The notes: a model not told the origin generated them from the letters alone. 64,000 bases of DNA from Epiperipatus broadwayi (GCA_028023455.1 JAQFVV010012990.1:258087-322086), one strand, 5' to 3'; numbered from the stretch's first letter, positions 10,499 through 22,912 are shown. Translations and numbers: made by a program.

Positions 10499-10702
10499 CT
10501 ATTTTGCATATTTGCACCTCGTGGAAAATTAAGAGATTTTTGTACTTCTTGAAAATGAAGGTTATACCTTTGAAAACGTTAGAAGAATCAACAAAGCTTA
10601 TCATTTAGTCATTGGGTTTGATTTGATTTATATATAGTTTTGCTTTCCGAATTATATAAGTGTGTGTATTTCTAATATTAACGCAAATATTAAAGTTTTA
10701 CA
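10497..10702. repeat. right inverted arm of a Penelope-like element
   Basis: Inverted partner of 10018-10223. Its inner end, CCTATTTTGCATATTTGCAC, begins right at the nuclease frame. Its outer part carries ATATATAGTTTTGCTTTCC and AAGTTTTACA. Confidence 0.8.
10535..10602 (+). ncRNA. degenerate hammerhead-like fold in the right PLE arm
   Basis: Stem I TTTGT..CTTC pairs with GAAG..ACAAA. Stem II is AAGG/CCTT, followed by TGAAAACGTTA, in which AACGTT is a perfect stem III palindrome and A is H17. The CTGATGA box is replaced by TTGAAAATGA, so catalysis is unlikely in this copy. Confidence 0.3.
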
Positions 10703-10719
10703 AATTGTAGTAATTCCAT

Positions 10720-10945
10720 ATTTATATATACTGAACAATAATAAAGATATGTGAATGCGATCTGGGCCAACTGATGAGTGTTGGTTCAGCGCAAAATATG
10801 CATCTTGGAGATCGTACATCTTTTTCACATCTTGGGTCATATGTATCTGATTACATCCTTCTACAAGGTGGTAAAAACGGACAAAAACCAGTCCTCACCT
10901 TAAGTGTGGTGTGAATATTAAATTACAGAAATATTTAATAATTAC
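10720..10945 (+). mobile_element. dispersed repeat, family B, partial copy flanking the PLE
   Basis: It continues the family B sequence (TATATACTGAACAATAATAAAG through ACCAGTCCTCACC and ATTACAGAAATATT) immediately outside the right PLE arm. Family B also ends just outside the left arm, so the PLE may have inserted into or next to such an element. Confidence 0.55.
10758..10814 (+). ncRNA. hammerhead ribozyme-like fold, family B
   Basis: Stem I is CGATC, a TGGG loop side, then CCAA. The intact box CTGATGA is at 10771-10777. Stem II GTGTTG/CAGCGC has a GTT loop. AAAA stands where GAAA is expected (G12 to A), followed by a short stem III and C17 at 10804. Stem I returns as TTGG, A, GATCG. Both halves of stem I pair fully across an internal loop, as in type I hammerheads. 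The G12 change makes this copy probably inactive. Confidence 0.5.
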
Positions 10946-11329
10946 TGCTTGTTTTCAAATAAAAATATTATTTGCTAATTTTTAAAAAATCAGTCAATTT
11001 AAAAAGTATCTTGGTATGTATATTTAGATTGACAATCTTCTTTATAACCAAAGAGAATTTAATAAAAAAATAGGGTCACCGGTTCATTCTTTTGTTATAC
11101 ATATTGCCTAATGCTAAAAGTGAAAGTAAACGGTTACTATTAAATGATAATACCCGAACATTACATATATATATAAATATAGAGATGCGGAGGAAATAAT
11201 CATAAAAGTACATATTTATGTGAAATAAAGTGAAAGTATTAGTCATAAAATAAAAATAATGAACAATTTATCATCAGGAGATAATAAGAAATTTGAGCAA
11301 CGAGATTACTGAAGACAATTTTATGAACT

Positions 11330-11545
11330 TTGATTATGACTGCACCAAATTATGATAGAAGAGATGATAATTGATGGATAGATGAAATCTTAAATTCGAT
11401 TCGAAGAGATTGTAAAAGACCTAGAAACAGACAACGTGTGAGATGGATGGGTGAAATAAGGGAAAGAATCTATGGATCAGAGAAACTGGATTTTAAACTT
11501 GGAAAAATATTCATTCTATAGTGTATCAGTCAAACATTAAATCAA
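11330..11545 (+). mobile_element. RTE-type LINE, short 3' fragment
   Basis: Matches the last 200 bp of the LINE family: equivalents of RDDNRW, IPRDCKRP and RWMDEIR can be read with interruptions (GATTGTAAAAGACCTAG, GTGAGATGGATGGGTGAAAT). It stops near the TTCATTCTATAGTG segment, just before the usual TGATGA tail. Confidence 0.7.
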
Positions 11546-12469
11546 AGGTTTTTTTATTTTCCTGCGTAATTAAAGTCTATAAATAATAATTTCATGCTAT
11601 AATATTTATTAAAAATAATACTTTCAATTTATTGATATTAATACTAGATTTTATTTCAAATAGTTATATAATAGATATTCGATTTTTTGTGTACAAATTA
11701 AAATCTAATAACATTTCCAGAATTAAACATTTTATTTAATGTTTAAAGAAAAAAAAAAAAAAGTATTGTTTTATTTAAAATGAAAGTCGTGTTTTATAAG
11801 GTTTCGCAGCTATGAGTAGGAGTATGAAATTGATGCTCTCTTAGGTTTTGAAAATCATTTTATCTTTCGCTTTGAGGGGATTAGCTAAAGTAATAAATAC
11901 AAATTTATAAGCTTTTACATTAATCTTATTTGTATCTAGCCATTCAGAATCTGAGCTTTGGATTATTAATTTATTTACCTAAACAGATAGTTTTATTTAA
12001 TTAAACAAATCTACTTATTATTTCAATGTACATTTCTATCATTTTAAAAATAATTTTAACGAATCGGTTTCATTAATTTCATCATGGAAGCAGATATTTT
12101 ACATTTTGTTATACTGCTTAGTGTATGCTTATGTATAGTCATGGGATTTAAATGATTTTTTAGAAGTATTTTGAAATATATTATATTTGTACTTGTATTG
12201 GCTGACAGTCAATGAGACAAAAATGTTAAATTTTATTATTTATTACATTTAAATTCTTCGCATTAATCACAGCAAGTCCTCTACATGGCAAATATTAAAC
12301 GGGAAGAGAATCCATTCCAAATTTCTTGCCAAGCCCCAACATTTCTTGGGGTTCTCTATATATAAGTCTCAACTCACAATGACCCAAAATATTCAGAATA
12401 CCATTATTAAACAAGTGACCATATTACACAGGGGCTTTCAAAGGTCTATTTATCTCTGCAGGGCAAGGT

Positions 12470-13465
12470 GGCTCTCTTGAATATGAAAATAATGGCTAAG
12501 ATCGCCTATTATCTTCCGTTCATTACCATCACCAGAGTTTACAGGCTATGTGTGTGACTGTTTTGGAAGGATCGCACTTCTTCCATCAGCACAGCAAAAA
12601 TGCAATTCCATAGAAAACTGAATGGAATGTTCATTCATTCCATTCAGGCAATTTTCTATCAAAAAGCACACATAATAGTTAACCTGACACAAAAATACAA
12701 CAGCATCCTCACAACAGAACCAATATCACCCACTGATATGCGTCCTTCTGAGAAGACCTTTTGGATAGACCAAATCCTCTCTCATCTTTACAAATTCAAT
12801 GTCAACTCCTCTGAGTGCTTTCACACCAAAATCTCCATTTTGACTGCCCACTCATTAATGAACACCCAACCTCCACAATTAAGACCAAGGTTTGGAGTAA
12901 CAAATCATAAAATCACTACACTTTACAAGTTCTTATTGATGCAACCCAAGTTCCTAGATTTTTTAATCAAAGCTAACTTGAACTCAATTCCAACAAACTA
13001 TTTCCTTCTTTACAAAAGATTTCTAAAAAAACATAGATTCTTCTTGGCCTATCTGTAACAGATAGGAAGAAACATTCGAGCATACGATTCTATCCTGCAC
13101 AGGCTTAACATCAGTAAGGTTAATGATAACCCAAAACATCTCAATGGATTATTATAGGATTCTATCTATAAAGGATTGCATGAAGGACCGAAACTTCCCT
13201 CACATAAGAATGTCAACCTTTATTACATACTTTCTGTGGGTAACTAGATGCAAGATCACCTTCAATATCCCACCGCTGGAAGCAATGGCATTATTTATCA
13301 CTACCCTTAAGAAGATTATAAAAAAAGATGAAATTCTATCAACAAAATTTATTTATGATAACACTTACTGTTCAAAATCCACAGTATCCAAACATCCTTA
13401 TAATTCCTCATGGAATGAATTGAACCATTGTCTTCAAACCTCATAGAGAATAGAGACCATGTTAT
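12470..13465 (+). pseudogene. probable remnant of a LINE C-terminal region
   Basis: Two open plus frames (12600-13058 and 13123-13446) are separated by a stop and frame change. Near 13063-13100 the second frame reads EETFEHTILSC, like the zinc-binding tail found after RT in several LINE clades. It continues as IPPLEAMALFITTLKKIIKK. The base composition is less AT-rich than the flanks. The first frame is unrecognised. Assignment rests on a short motif and is tentative. Confidence 0.35.
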
Positions 13466-13560
13466 TAAAGCAGTTGATTCCCTTTGAATAAGAAAACAAC
13501 AATGAACCTATTTTCAAGATGTACTACATAATTCATATTAAAACAGGCAAAACTCACTAA

Positions 13561-13845
13561 TATTGCCACACACAGCAATCTAGAGTAATCAATGGATGCC
13601 AGAAGGTCTGTGCATAAAATCCCCATCTAGTGCCTACTCATCCAATATCTCCAGACTAATTTCTGGCTTATGGCCTTTATCAGTGAGGAGCCTTGGATCT
13701 GAGAGCACTGCACCTAGATCTTAGGATCCATTGATTACTCTAGCTTGCTGTGTGTGGCAATATATATAGTGAGTTTTTCCTGTTTTAACAACAGTTATAC
13801 ACAAGCATAGGAGGTGGTGGTCATGTGATGTTTATTGGCATAATT
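13561..13845 (-). mobile_element. hammerhead-bearing hairpin element, family A, with inverted partial arm
   Basis: The family A body (GTAATCAATGGATGCC through GCACTGCACCTAGATCTTA) is followed by an inverted partial arm (GGATCCATTGATTACTCTAG through GCAATATATATAGTGAG). It ends in the family terminus GGTGGTCATGTGATG. A minus-strand hammerhead-like core lies at 13638-13700 (box CTGATAA, stem II GGC/GCC, GAAAT, ATTAGTC). Non-coding. Confidence 0.65.
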
Positions 13846-14189
13846 CATACTATAATAATAAAGTTTATTTGAAATGTAAATTCTTACAACTAGTAATAAA
13901 CCAGTATATATTGCTGTAAACAATAAGCTACCATCAAAACATGCAAATGGAATTTAAAGAATAATAATATGCATTTTCTATCATCATAGTCCAATAGGAT
14001 TGGCTGAGGGGGGATGGAGAGTTCCAGTATAGTTCATGTACTGGCTATATGTGTAGCTTGGATATAGATTTTGGTTTTTCTCTTACCTCTCCCAATGAAG
14101 AGCTGGTACATATATGAGATAATTATACTGTTAATTTTCTTTCATTGAGAACTAATCTAAATGCAATCTTGCATGGCTGACATAAAGCA

Positions 14190-15980
14190 TTCTTACCATA
14201 GATACTATTAAGTTTAATAAACATTGTTGAATCAAACCACTTCTCACCTCATTTCAAGACAAAATATAAGAACTGATAATAGAGGATATTTTTGTTTTAG
14301 GGAAAGTAATACTAGGTCAACAGTTAACCCTTAATTGAAAGTAGAATTTTTCATAGATGGAAATTTATTCACAATCACTAATATAATCAAAATGGCTAAA
14401 TGGATTTCTCTTGAGAAGTTCCACATACAGTATCTAGGAAGCTGAATGGCTCTTATAGACTGGTTGAAGTTTATTTCTAATGCCAAATAAATCTGGAGAT
14501 TAAAGTACTTGTGCTGGTGTTATATGTGGCACAGATGTATTTGGGATATCATGTGCAGAAGCTACACCAACATATCCCTCTTAATTTTTTTTATGAAAAA
14601 GCAATAAAGGTTTTAACCAGATTTTTTTATTCAATGCCAGTGGATCTTCAGCACTATATAAAGTCAATCAAAAATTTAAAAAAGATCTAGAAAAAGCAAT
14701 TCATTTCTCAATAGAATTGCAAACAATAACCAACATCTATCTTTGCAAACAAGGCAAGCAACACAATTTATACTGTGTGGAGAAATATTTGTTTAAAATT
14801 TACTACAATTGCTGTTGGTTGTAAGGAATGTAAGGAATATATATTTTAGAGTTATCTATTTAGATTTTGCACTAAATACATGAATTAAATTTATATATGT
14901 ATATTTGACCATAAATACATGAATTAAATTTATATATGTATATTTGACCATAAGTACCAACTGCTACTTGGACATCATATACAAAGCATATCAACATAGC
15001 CTCTATATTTAAATAAACCAACAGAATATCAATAATCTATTACAGTAATGAATTAAATCCAAATGGAATCCATTTACCATCTAATTGTGGTGTTGCCATG
15101 ACAACAGGTTGCTGACATTCTATTGGCTTACTTAAACCTGTAGAATTATAATGATGTGACTTATATATATGTAGGTATTCTCAAATGAGTATACTGAGAA
15201 CAATAGATAAATTGCTATGAATCTCAAACTTGCCTGGACTGACATATTTTATTTGAAGAATTTGCCAGTATTTGTAAGTTGCTCTAGACAATATTAGTTA
15301 AAATATAGAAGATAATATTGGCTTCATTATAATAGAACCTGAGTTTGACTATCAAATAGAATAAGATATTGCTCAAAATGATATTCAAGCAGACATACCC
15401 ACATTCAGTGAAACAACACAGCTGAAATTGTCAAGATATTGCAATAATGCAGAGAGTAATCCAAAACATATATCTTTAACTTTGTTTTAAAATATGAGAG
15501 AAATGCTGGACTTGAATTTTATCCTCAAATAATTAATGCCATAGGGAACAAGATTAATGATAGGAAGAGGAAGAAAATGTGGCCTGGGTTATTTCCAAGT
15601 GAAATAATAGTGTCAATCTAAGGAATACTAGTGTGCCAATGATTCATACACTGAAATCTTAACTGATCAGTTTCATTTGTTCGCCATAAATCTAGTACAA
15701 AGTACTGAAAGTGTGCTTGGTTAAAAATTATTATTATTATCAAGTGTTCTTCCTTGTATGACACATAGTTATATGTGTGTGTATTATTAGAAGGAGTGAA
15801 AAGTCAAAAAGTCATGAGGAAAGTTTTGTATTGGGCAGAGGAAACAATTGACGTGTTTTAAATTAAGAAAACGGATATTTATGTCATCAAGATTAAAAAT
15901 ATCTGAACTGAAAGTTGTTGAGATTTTTGAAAAATTATTTATTGATAAAATGATCAAAATTTATAAATAAAGAATCAACG
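14190..15980. other. no supported gene; small tandem duplication inside
   Basis: No coding frame or known element was recognised. A 39-bp unit (AAATACATGAATTAAATTTA...) is present twice in tandem at about 14875-14952. The rest is AT-rich unique-looking DNA. Confidence 0.45.
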
Positions 15981-15984
15981 CAGA

Positions 15985-16175
15985 GGCTAAACTCTCGATA
16001 CTGTAGCACCACTCAGTGCAAGCCAGAGTAATCAATGGATGCAGGAAGGTATGTACATAAAATTTCCATTTAGTATTTACTAATGCAATATCCCCAGATT
16101 AGTTTCTAGCTTGTGGCTTTTATCAGTGAGGAGCCTTGGATCTGAGAGCACTGTGCCTAGATCTTATGATGTTTT
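15985..16175 (-). mobile_element. hammerhead-bearing element, family A, partial copy
   Basis: It carries ACTCTCGATACTGTAGCACC through GCACTGTGCCTAGATCTTATG. The minus-strand core at 16086-16141 reads CTGATAA, stem II AGC/GCT, GAAAC, ACTAATC, with stem I TCCTCA against TGGGGA. The final GA of the box is altered, so it is likely inactive. Confidence 0.6.
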
Positions 16176-17064
16176 TATTGGGTTAAAAAAGAATCTCTGA
16201 GATGTGTGTGTCTCAGTAAAACAAATTTTCATTTACTATTACAAACAATGAGATAATATTTATAGATTTTTTTACTATTTACTGAGCATCTGTGTTGGTA
16301 CACAGATAAAGACTTTTGCCTATCACAATTTAGTAGTAATAGTTCTCATAATAAATTTTATCACAAGAACTGTTACCTTCACTCTATTCTGTCATCATAG
16401 TAGTGTTATAAAATTTCCATTTCTGAAATTTACAATTGCTTACGTCAGCAGAGTATAAAATTGATCCCACAAGCTTCATGGATTCAATATTACATTTTCC
16501 TGATGTTTTTGGAAGAAGTTGTCTTTATAAAGTAATTATGAATCTAAGTTAACATATAAATCTATTTGTTTAAAAGAGTTCTTAGTTTATAGCTCATGTA
16601 AATAGAAACAACTAGATATATTTAACTTTTAAAACAGGTTAAAGTTATATATGAGGTTTGATTTTTTAAGTATCTTTATTCATATGATTAAAAAACGTGA
16701 TGCGATGAAAGTTATTAAATATATCTGCGAAAGATGTTACACATGGAAATGATGGTATTACTTACTCACTTTCAAAATAGTATATAATTTCCAGAGTTTG
16801 TCTGATTACTTTGTGTTTCTGTTGGTGGATAATCTCTTTTTGACTGCATTCATCTGAAAAAGGTTACTAGAATCCATAGATATTTTTTAAAACAAAATTT
16901 AGAAATGCTGAAAAATAATAAAGTTTAAAAACTGATTTTGTGTTAACTAAAAACAGATCTATTAATTTTTAACTGGCTTAAATCTGATGTCTGGTTAGGT
17001 ATAATCTCTAATTTAATAATGATTAATGATAATCTAAGGTAGTTCATGTCGAAGTTAATAAATA

Positions 17065-17290
17065 TCACATGATCACCATCCTAAGATCTAGGTGCAGTGC
17101 TCTCAGATCCAAGGCTCCTCATTGACAAAGGCCACAAGCTAGAAATTAGTCTGCAGATATTGGATGAGTAGGCACTAGATGGGGACATTATGCACAAGCC
17201 TTTTGGCATCCATTGATTACTCTGGATTGCACTGAGAGGCAATAGGTATAGAGAGTTTTGCCTGTTCATGTCAAAGTTGTGTGTAAAGTA
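17065..17290 (+). mobile_element. hammerhead-bearing element, family A
   Basis: It begins at the family end ATCACATGATCACCATC and runs through TAGGTGCAGTGCTCTCAGATCC to GAGAGTTTTGCCTGTTCATG. The hammerhead position (17106-17165, plus) reads ATTGACA in place of CTGATGA and GAAAT with ATTAGTC, so the fold is eroded. Confidence 0.65.
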
Positions 17291-17569
17291 AGTTTGGCAC
17301 TTATAAATCATAATATAATAATTTAATAAATTGATGTTTAAGATGTGATTATCAAAGTTTATATGGCATTTGAAATAAAGATTTATGATAATCTCATACT
17401 GTATCATATTTTCATATCTGGAATTTAATAACCAGTTTCAGAATTTACATCACGTTCATCTTCTCTTTCATCTCATCACTTATAAATTACCATGCTGAAC
17501 TGGTAAAATTATGCTTATATATTAATATGCATGCAACAAGTATATTATGTCTATAATCATGAACTATTA

Positions 17570-18100
17570 TGTCACTTAATGAATAATATTTCTGTCATGT
17601 AATTTTTACTACACCACATTCATGCAAAAAAATAGATAGAAGCCATTGTGTGAAAGTGGTGTAGTGAAAATTAGACTACAGAAATATTATTCATTATTGG
17701 ATAACTTCTAATTTAATGAATGACGTATAAAAATTTATTAATATACCCTCGTTAATTGATTTGGGTCAAAGATGTGAGAGCATTAAAGTATAGAAATTTG
17801 CTATCAGTATATATACTGAACATTGATAAACATATGTGTAAGAGATTAAGGTTTGGTCCAACTGATGAGTGCTGGCTCAGCATGAAATATGTATCTTGAT
17901 GATCATAGATCTTTTTTACATGTCTTTGGCCATATGTTTATGATAAAACTCCTCCATTAGGTGTTAAAAGTGGATAGCAACCAGTTCCTACTTTGTGCGA
18001 AAGTGATGTAATAAAAATTACATTACAGAAATATACATTATTGGATAATCTCTAATATAATGAATGACTAATAAAAATTATTAATATTATGCCATTTAAA
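17570..18100 (+). mobile_element. dispersed hairpin repeat, family B, longest copy
   Basis: An inverted short arm (17570-17640, ATGAATAATATTTCTGTCATG...) precedes a full body (17650-18100) ending in the same block inverted. This repeats the short-inverted-arm plus full-copy layout seen in family A. Its core carries the best family B hammerhead (17845-17905). Confidence 0.65.
17845..17905 (+). ncRNA. hammerhead ribozyme-like fold, family B, core intact
   Basis: CTGATGA is at 17862-17868, stem II GTGCTG/CAGCAT (six pairs, one G-T) around GCT, GAAA at 17884-17887, stem III ATA/TAT around TG, and C17 at 17895. All invariant core bases are present. Stem I is weak (TTG against CAA, then mismatches) compared with 10758-10814, so activity is doubtful. 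Confidence 0.55.
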
Positions 18101-19294
18101 CTTTTCAGAACAAATTTAAAAGATTACATCACTTTTACTCCATTGTTCTCTCTCACTTAACATATAACTTATAGTACTGAGCTGGTGAAACTATGCTTAA
18201 AAATGTCCCAGTATGCATGCTTGTGCAAAAAAATGTATCTAATTGATAATCAATGTTAATAAGATAACAGTTTTGGATATTTTATGGGGGACATCATTTA
18301 CAATTAAGGCTAAGAATTGAAATGCACAAGTTATAAAAACATCATAAAAAAATTTAATTTTTGATTCGATAAACCATTATGAGACAATGCATTTTGTTTC
18401 TATTATCACACCCATGAATATGCATGACCTGAGTATGAAGTTTATAATCTGATAAAAGAGTATTCATTAAATAATTTCATAAATCTTTCTCTGCATGGTA
18501 TAAAAGAGGATAAATACTAAGAGATACTTCACAATGAGCAATTGCAATTTTGAAGAAGATAGAGCTCTGATGAAGACTACTGGACAGTCAAAACTGTAAG
18601 GAAAATAAAGAATTTGTTAAGATAATTTGTTGCATTAAAGTATATAAGAAAGAAGTGTTATAAGCAATATATATGTTTCAATATTCACACAAATGCTATG
18701 TTCCTTGCAACTAACATTTAGGATGCAGTTGAGAATTAATGAAATAATTTTGATATTTTCATAAATTTCTTTATATTTGCTTATGTTGATGTTGTTTTTT
18801 ATAAATATATATATTATAGAAATAATTTTCCAAAATGGTTGGTCAAAAAAGATGGCCAAAACATAGAAGAATGGTTATAACATACATACGAATATAAAAA
18901 AAAACAAAAACAAATAATTTATGGAATAAACCCAGATTTTGAAAAAAACACACACAAGAAGTGAGAAAAATATTTTACACATTAAAATTAATGAGTTATT
19001 TTGGAAAGAAACAAGAGAGGAAATTTTATTAATAATTTATTAAGTAATTTAAATAATTTTATATACTTGGCTAAAATAATCATACCACAGAACATTATCA
19101 TTCTAATACATTACCCAGAATTATTTGCAATAACAAATCATTTTAATAAACTTCCAAATACAATTTTACTTTTTATTCATCAATGTCCGTTCATTCAATG
19201 TGTTAAAAAGAGAATTCCTCTTTCATCTGACCTCCAATCATATATATTGTAAATAAATCAACATTGATATCTGAAAAGACTGAAACTTATTATT

Positions 19295-19510
19295 AGCAGT
19301 GGTACACAGAGGCAAAACCCTTTATACAGTGGCACCACTCAGTGCAAGCCAGAGTAATCAATGGATGCAGGAAGGTTTGTGCATAAAATCTCTATCTAGT
19401 ACCTACTCATCCAATAGTACCAGGCTAGTTTCTAGCTTGTGGCTTTTATTAGTGAGGAATGGTGGATCTAAGAGTACTGCATAAAGAGTGGTGACCATGT
19501 GATGTTTAGT
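19295..19510 (-). mobile_element. hammerhead-bearing element, family A
   Basis: It runs from AGAGGCAAAACCCTTTATAC to the terminus AGTGGTGACCATGTGATG. The minus-strand core position (19410-19467) has CTAATAA and GAAACTAG, so the ribozyme is degenerate here. Confidence 0.6.
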
Positions 19511-19886
19511 GGATTATTAGCAGTGGTCTTAGTTCACAAATTATACAAGACAGCCTCATGTTTCATATATCATTTTAAATTAAATATTGCTTAATTCAAC
19601 AGCACATAAATAACTTTTATTACTGTTAAATTAATTCTGAGTAACGTCCTGTTGAAATTAATAATATTGCCAAAATTAACATTCATTTTATGAAAGCATG
19701 GCTTATTTAAATAAAGTGTATGATTTATTGTGGTAAAGTTTATGTTATTACTATGCATGCTTTGAAATAATTAGGCCATAATATATAATTTTTCAAGCCT
19801 TTAAAGAATTTTCATTTTCAGCTTGATATAATTTATTGTTTTCATTTCTGAAAGCTAATCATTTCATGTTAAAAATGGAAAATTTG

Positions 19887-20000
19887 TCTTGCGTTGTTAG
19901 CCGAGAGGTATCGCAGCCGCCATGCAAGCAAGTAGTTGGTTGAGACGATTGTGGGTTCGCGTCCCGGCCGATGCTATGACATATGAAAAAAAAAAAAAAA
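19887..20000 (+). mobile_element. tRNA-derived SINE, best-preserved copy, with target duplication
   Basis: It starts TCTTGCGTTGTTAGCCGAGAGG, where TAGCCGAGAGG fits a pol III A box, and GGGTTCGCGTCCC fits a B box 60 bp later. A short CCGATGCTATGACATATG tail is followed by A14-15. The head resembles a Leu/Ser-type tRNA. The 12-base sequence ATGGAAAATTTG stands on both sides (19875-19886 and 20001-20012), a perfect target-site duplication. Confidence 0.85.
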
Positions 20001-20524
20001 ATGGAAAATTTGATAAAGTATTATCTGAACTCATACTCATTGTTAAGATATTGTAAATATAGAGTGTTGTTCAGAAGACTTTATGATGTCTGAGTACCAA
20101 AAATGACAAAGTTGACTTTGATTCAGGATTCTTTAGCTCTCCGGTTTTTTAATCTGCCACTGCTATAAACCATAATCAGCATTGATTGATATTAGACTAT
20201 ATTGAAGGAATTTGAAAATGTCTCTTCTACTATAAACTATGTCATGCATGATGTCAAACCTTGTTCAAAATGTTAATTGGGTCCTTTTATCTTCACAAAA
20301 TCTTTGAATGCTTGTCTAACTACATGTTATAAAATTTAGGAAATATTTTATGTTCGTTATGTTTTCTATCTGAACATATGTTTTTACTTAGGAACTATAA
20401 ATAAATGATAATATGAATATTGTTGACTATTTTTAAATTATTGTAAGAAAATATCAACTTCATCTTATCCTAACCATCCACCAACCAGTTAATTACAATT
20501 GTTTACCATTATTTATTTAGTATG

Positions 20525-20890
20525 TGTGAAATTTATTATTGTATGGTTGTAAAGCATAGACAACAAGTAATTAAATTAGGACCAGTTGGAAGCCTTTGAG
20601 TTGTGGTTATGGAGAATGATGGGGAAAATTAACTAAATGAGTAAAATAACAAATGAAGTTTTGAAAAGAGTAAATGAAAAAAGATTGAGAAAATTAGAAA
20701 GAGAAACTGGATTAGACATAATAGTTTAATGAAAGATATTTTGGAAGGAATGGTGAGTGGAAACAAGAAGAAAGGATGAAAAAGATTGACATTTCTGGAT
20801 GAAGTAAGAGATAGAAAGAGATGTGTGGAATTGAAGAGCTGGGCGATGAAGAGAACGGACTTCTTTTGAAATGTGGCAGCCTTTAGATTT
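20525..20890 (+). mobile_element. second LINE family, 3' remnant
   Basis: Interrupted plus-strand frames read like the end of an endonuclease-RT LINE distinct from the 38-41 kb family: an (Y)GC-A--W-type block, then R(L/V)NEKRLRKL-, then an N-W-RH-like block, GR---RRKDEKD and ERCVELKSWAMKR. Stops and frameshifts are frequent. The tail runs into AT-rich DNA without the TGATGA repeat. Confidence 0.5.
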
Positions 20891-22026
20891 TTAAATAATT
20901 ATTACAATTAAAGCGATTATTAAATCCTAAATATTATAACTACTATGTTATTGTTGCCTACTGTTTTATAAGTCAATAAATATGTAAAAACTTCAAATAA
21001 AATTTCTTTAATAATAACAGTTTGGTAGTTTAGTTATTTATTTGTGAACGAATGTACAATCAAATAATTTCAGATTATATTTGGCATTTAATTATTATTA
21101 AATATATACCGAATAGACAGACAACTTAAATTTTCCATTCATTGTGCCTCTTTTTATATCACTATATTTTCACATTTGTCAGTTAAAAATTAGAGCACTT
21201 TTATCTAATTTTTTTGTATCGCTCATTTCATTTATAGTCATTCTAAATGTCTTTGTATTGCCTTAGTTCTGTCCACGTGTTCGCACCTAATGGAAATTTC
21301 TGCAGCTTCTGTCATTATCTGTTTAACCATTTACTAAATCGTTGCCGAAGCATAATACATCACTGGCGAGAGAGAGAAAGAGGGAGAGGTACAAGTCATT
21401 TTAGAAAAGATTGATTTTTTTCATAAAATTCTAAATATCGGGTTTTACTGCCATCTATGATCAAATATTGTAACTATTTGTCTTTTTGTCAATATATGAT
21501 TTATTGCTGATTATTGACTAGAAATAGCTAAATTTAATATACTGTATATAGTTTTAAATAAATAATTCCAACAGCACCTCAGAAAAGAATTTTAATAATT
21601 GGCTAAAACTCACATTATTTTTTTATTTCTAAACTTTGCGTAATTAATTTGTAATTAAATATTAAGAGTGATTGCTTTAATTAAAAATAATTTATTTTTA
21701 TCATCTGTCACATTTTTGTTGTTTCCTTGACGAAAATAAAAAAAAATGATTTAATATTTGTCTCTTTCGCTTATACTCAGTATTCAACATACTGCCCATC
21801 AATCTTTCTATCTTTTACTTAGATTAGTCTAAGTGTTTTTGTTTTTTTTTTTATATTTTACTGTGATTTATATTCGCTTTGTCACTATCTATGTTTAGGA
21901 ACATTTATCTACTGGCAGATTTAATTCTCTTTTGTAGTCGTAATTTACAATTGTTATTACATTCTTTATATATGTTCACATATATATTCTAAGTGCATAT
22001 TTTTTCTTTTTTCTTCCTCTCTTGAT

Positions 22027-22250
22027 ATGTATCTGTCTACCCATTCATTTATCCACCTATCTATCCATCTATCTATTTATCTAACTGTATTTTCTATTTA
22101 TATGTCTATCTGTCTATCTTTTTTCTGTTTGTCTGCCTGTGTATCTGTGTTTATATTTTTGCTTGACTGCCTATGTACTTATCTGCCTGTCTGTCCAGCT
22201 ACTTATTTTTATATTTGTGGGTGTCTATATTTTTTTTATCCAACTGTCTC
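22027..22250 (+). repeat. degenerate CTGT/CTAT tetranucleotide microsatellite
   Basis: Long runs of CTAT, CCAT, CTGT and CTGC steps produce an apparent 89-codon open frame rich in Ser, Ile, Leu and Cys. The frame is a by-product of the repeat and not a gene. Confidence 0.7.
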
Positions 22251-22435
22251 TTTATATTATAATGGTCCAAGAAGTGACGGTGTAGTTCGTCATTGATTAC
22301 CATCTTAGCACTGCATACAATTATCTGCCAAAGCTGACAAGTCAATACAGTTTTTGTAAGTATGATCTAGACAGTAAAAGTGGTATTATATAGCCATCAA
22401 AACATAAAATTGAGGCTGATGGTGATAAACATCAT

Positions 22436-22461
22436 CATATCATCATCATCATCATCATATT
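22436..22461 (+). repeat. (ATC)n microsatellite
   Basis: ATCATCATATCATCATCATC followed by further CAT units. Similar TGATGA runs end the LINE copies, so it may mark a nearly erased LINE end. Confidence 0.6.
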
Positions 22462-22912
22462 TGGAATATTTATTGATCATCATCTAGCAAATCAATTTTT
22501 AGATGATTAAACTCCTCTCATTCAAAAGCATTTTATTATTTATATGTGACTTGAGTTAAATTGATGATGATGATAAACATCATCATTTCATTATCATTAT
22601 ATTAGTATTTGGAATATTTGTTGATCATCATCTCTCCCTAAAATATTTCATGCACTACTAATGTCTTTGTGTAGAATACTTGTCAGTTCTAATGTAAAAC
22701 TTTAGAATTAAAAACATACAGGAAAATTGAATACCTAAAATTATATTCTCATAAAAAAGAATCTAATATTTTATCTTTATAATAATAAATCACGTGATTC
22801 TTTCCCTTAAACAATGTATAATCATGTGATGTGATGTACTGTAGCTACTCTTTAAATGAAGTCAAGAATCTCTCAGCAATTATACCAAGAAAAACTTGTT
22901 AGCTACTTAATT

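Noticed and set aside
22027-22296. 89-codon open frame rich in Ser, Leu, Ile and Cys
   Set aside because: It is produced by a degenerate CTGT/CTAT microsatellite and has no splice borders or domain.
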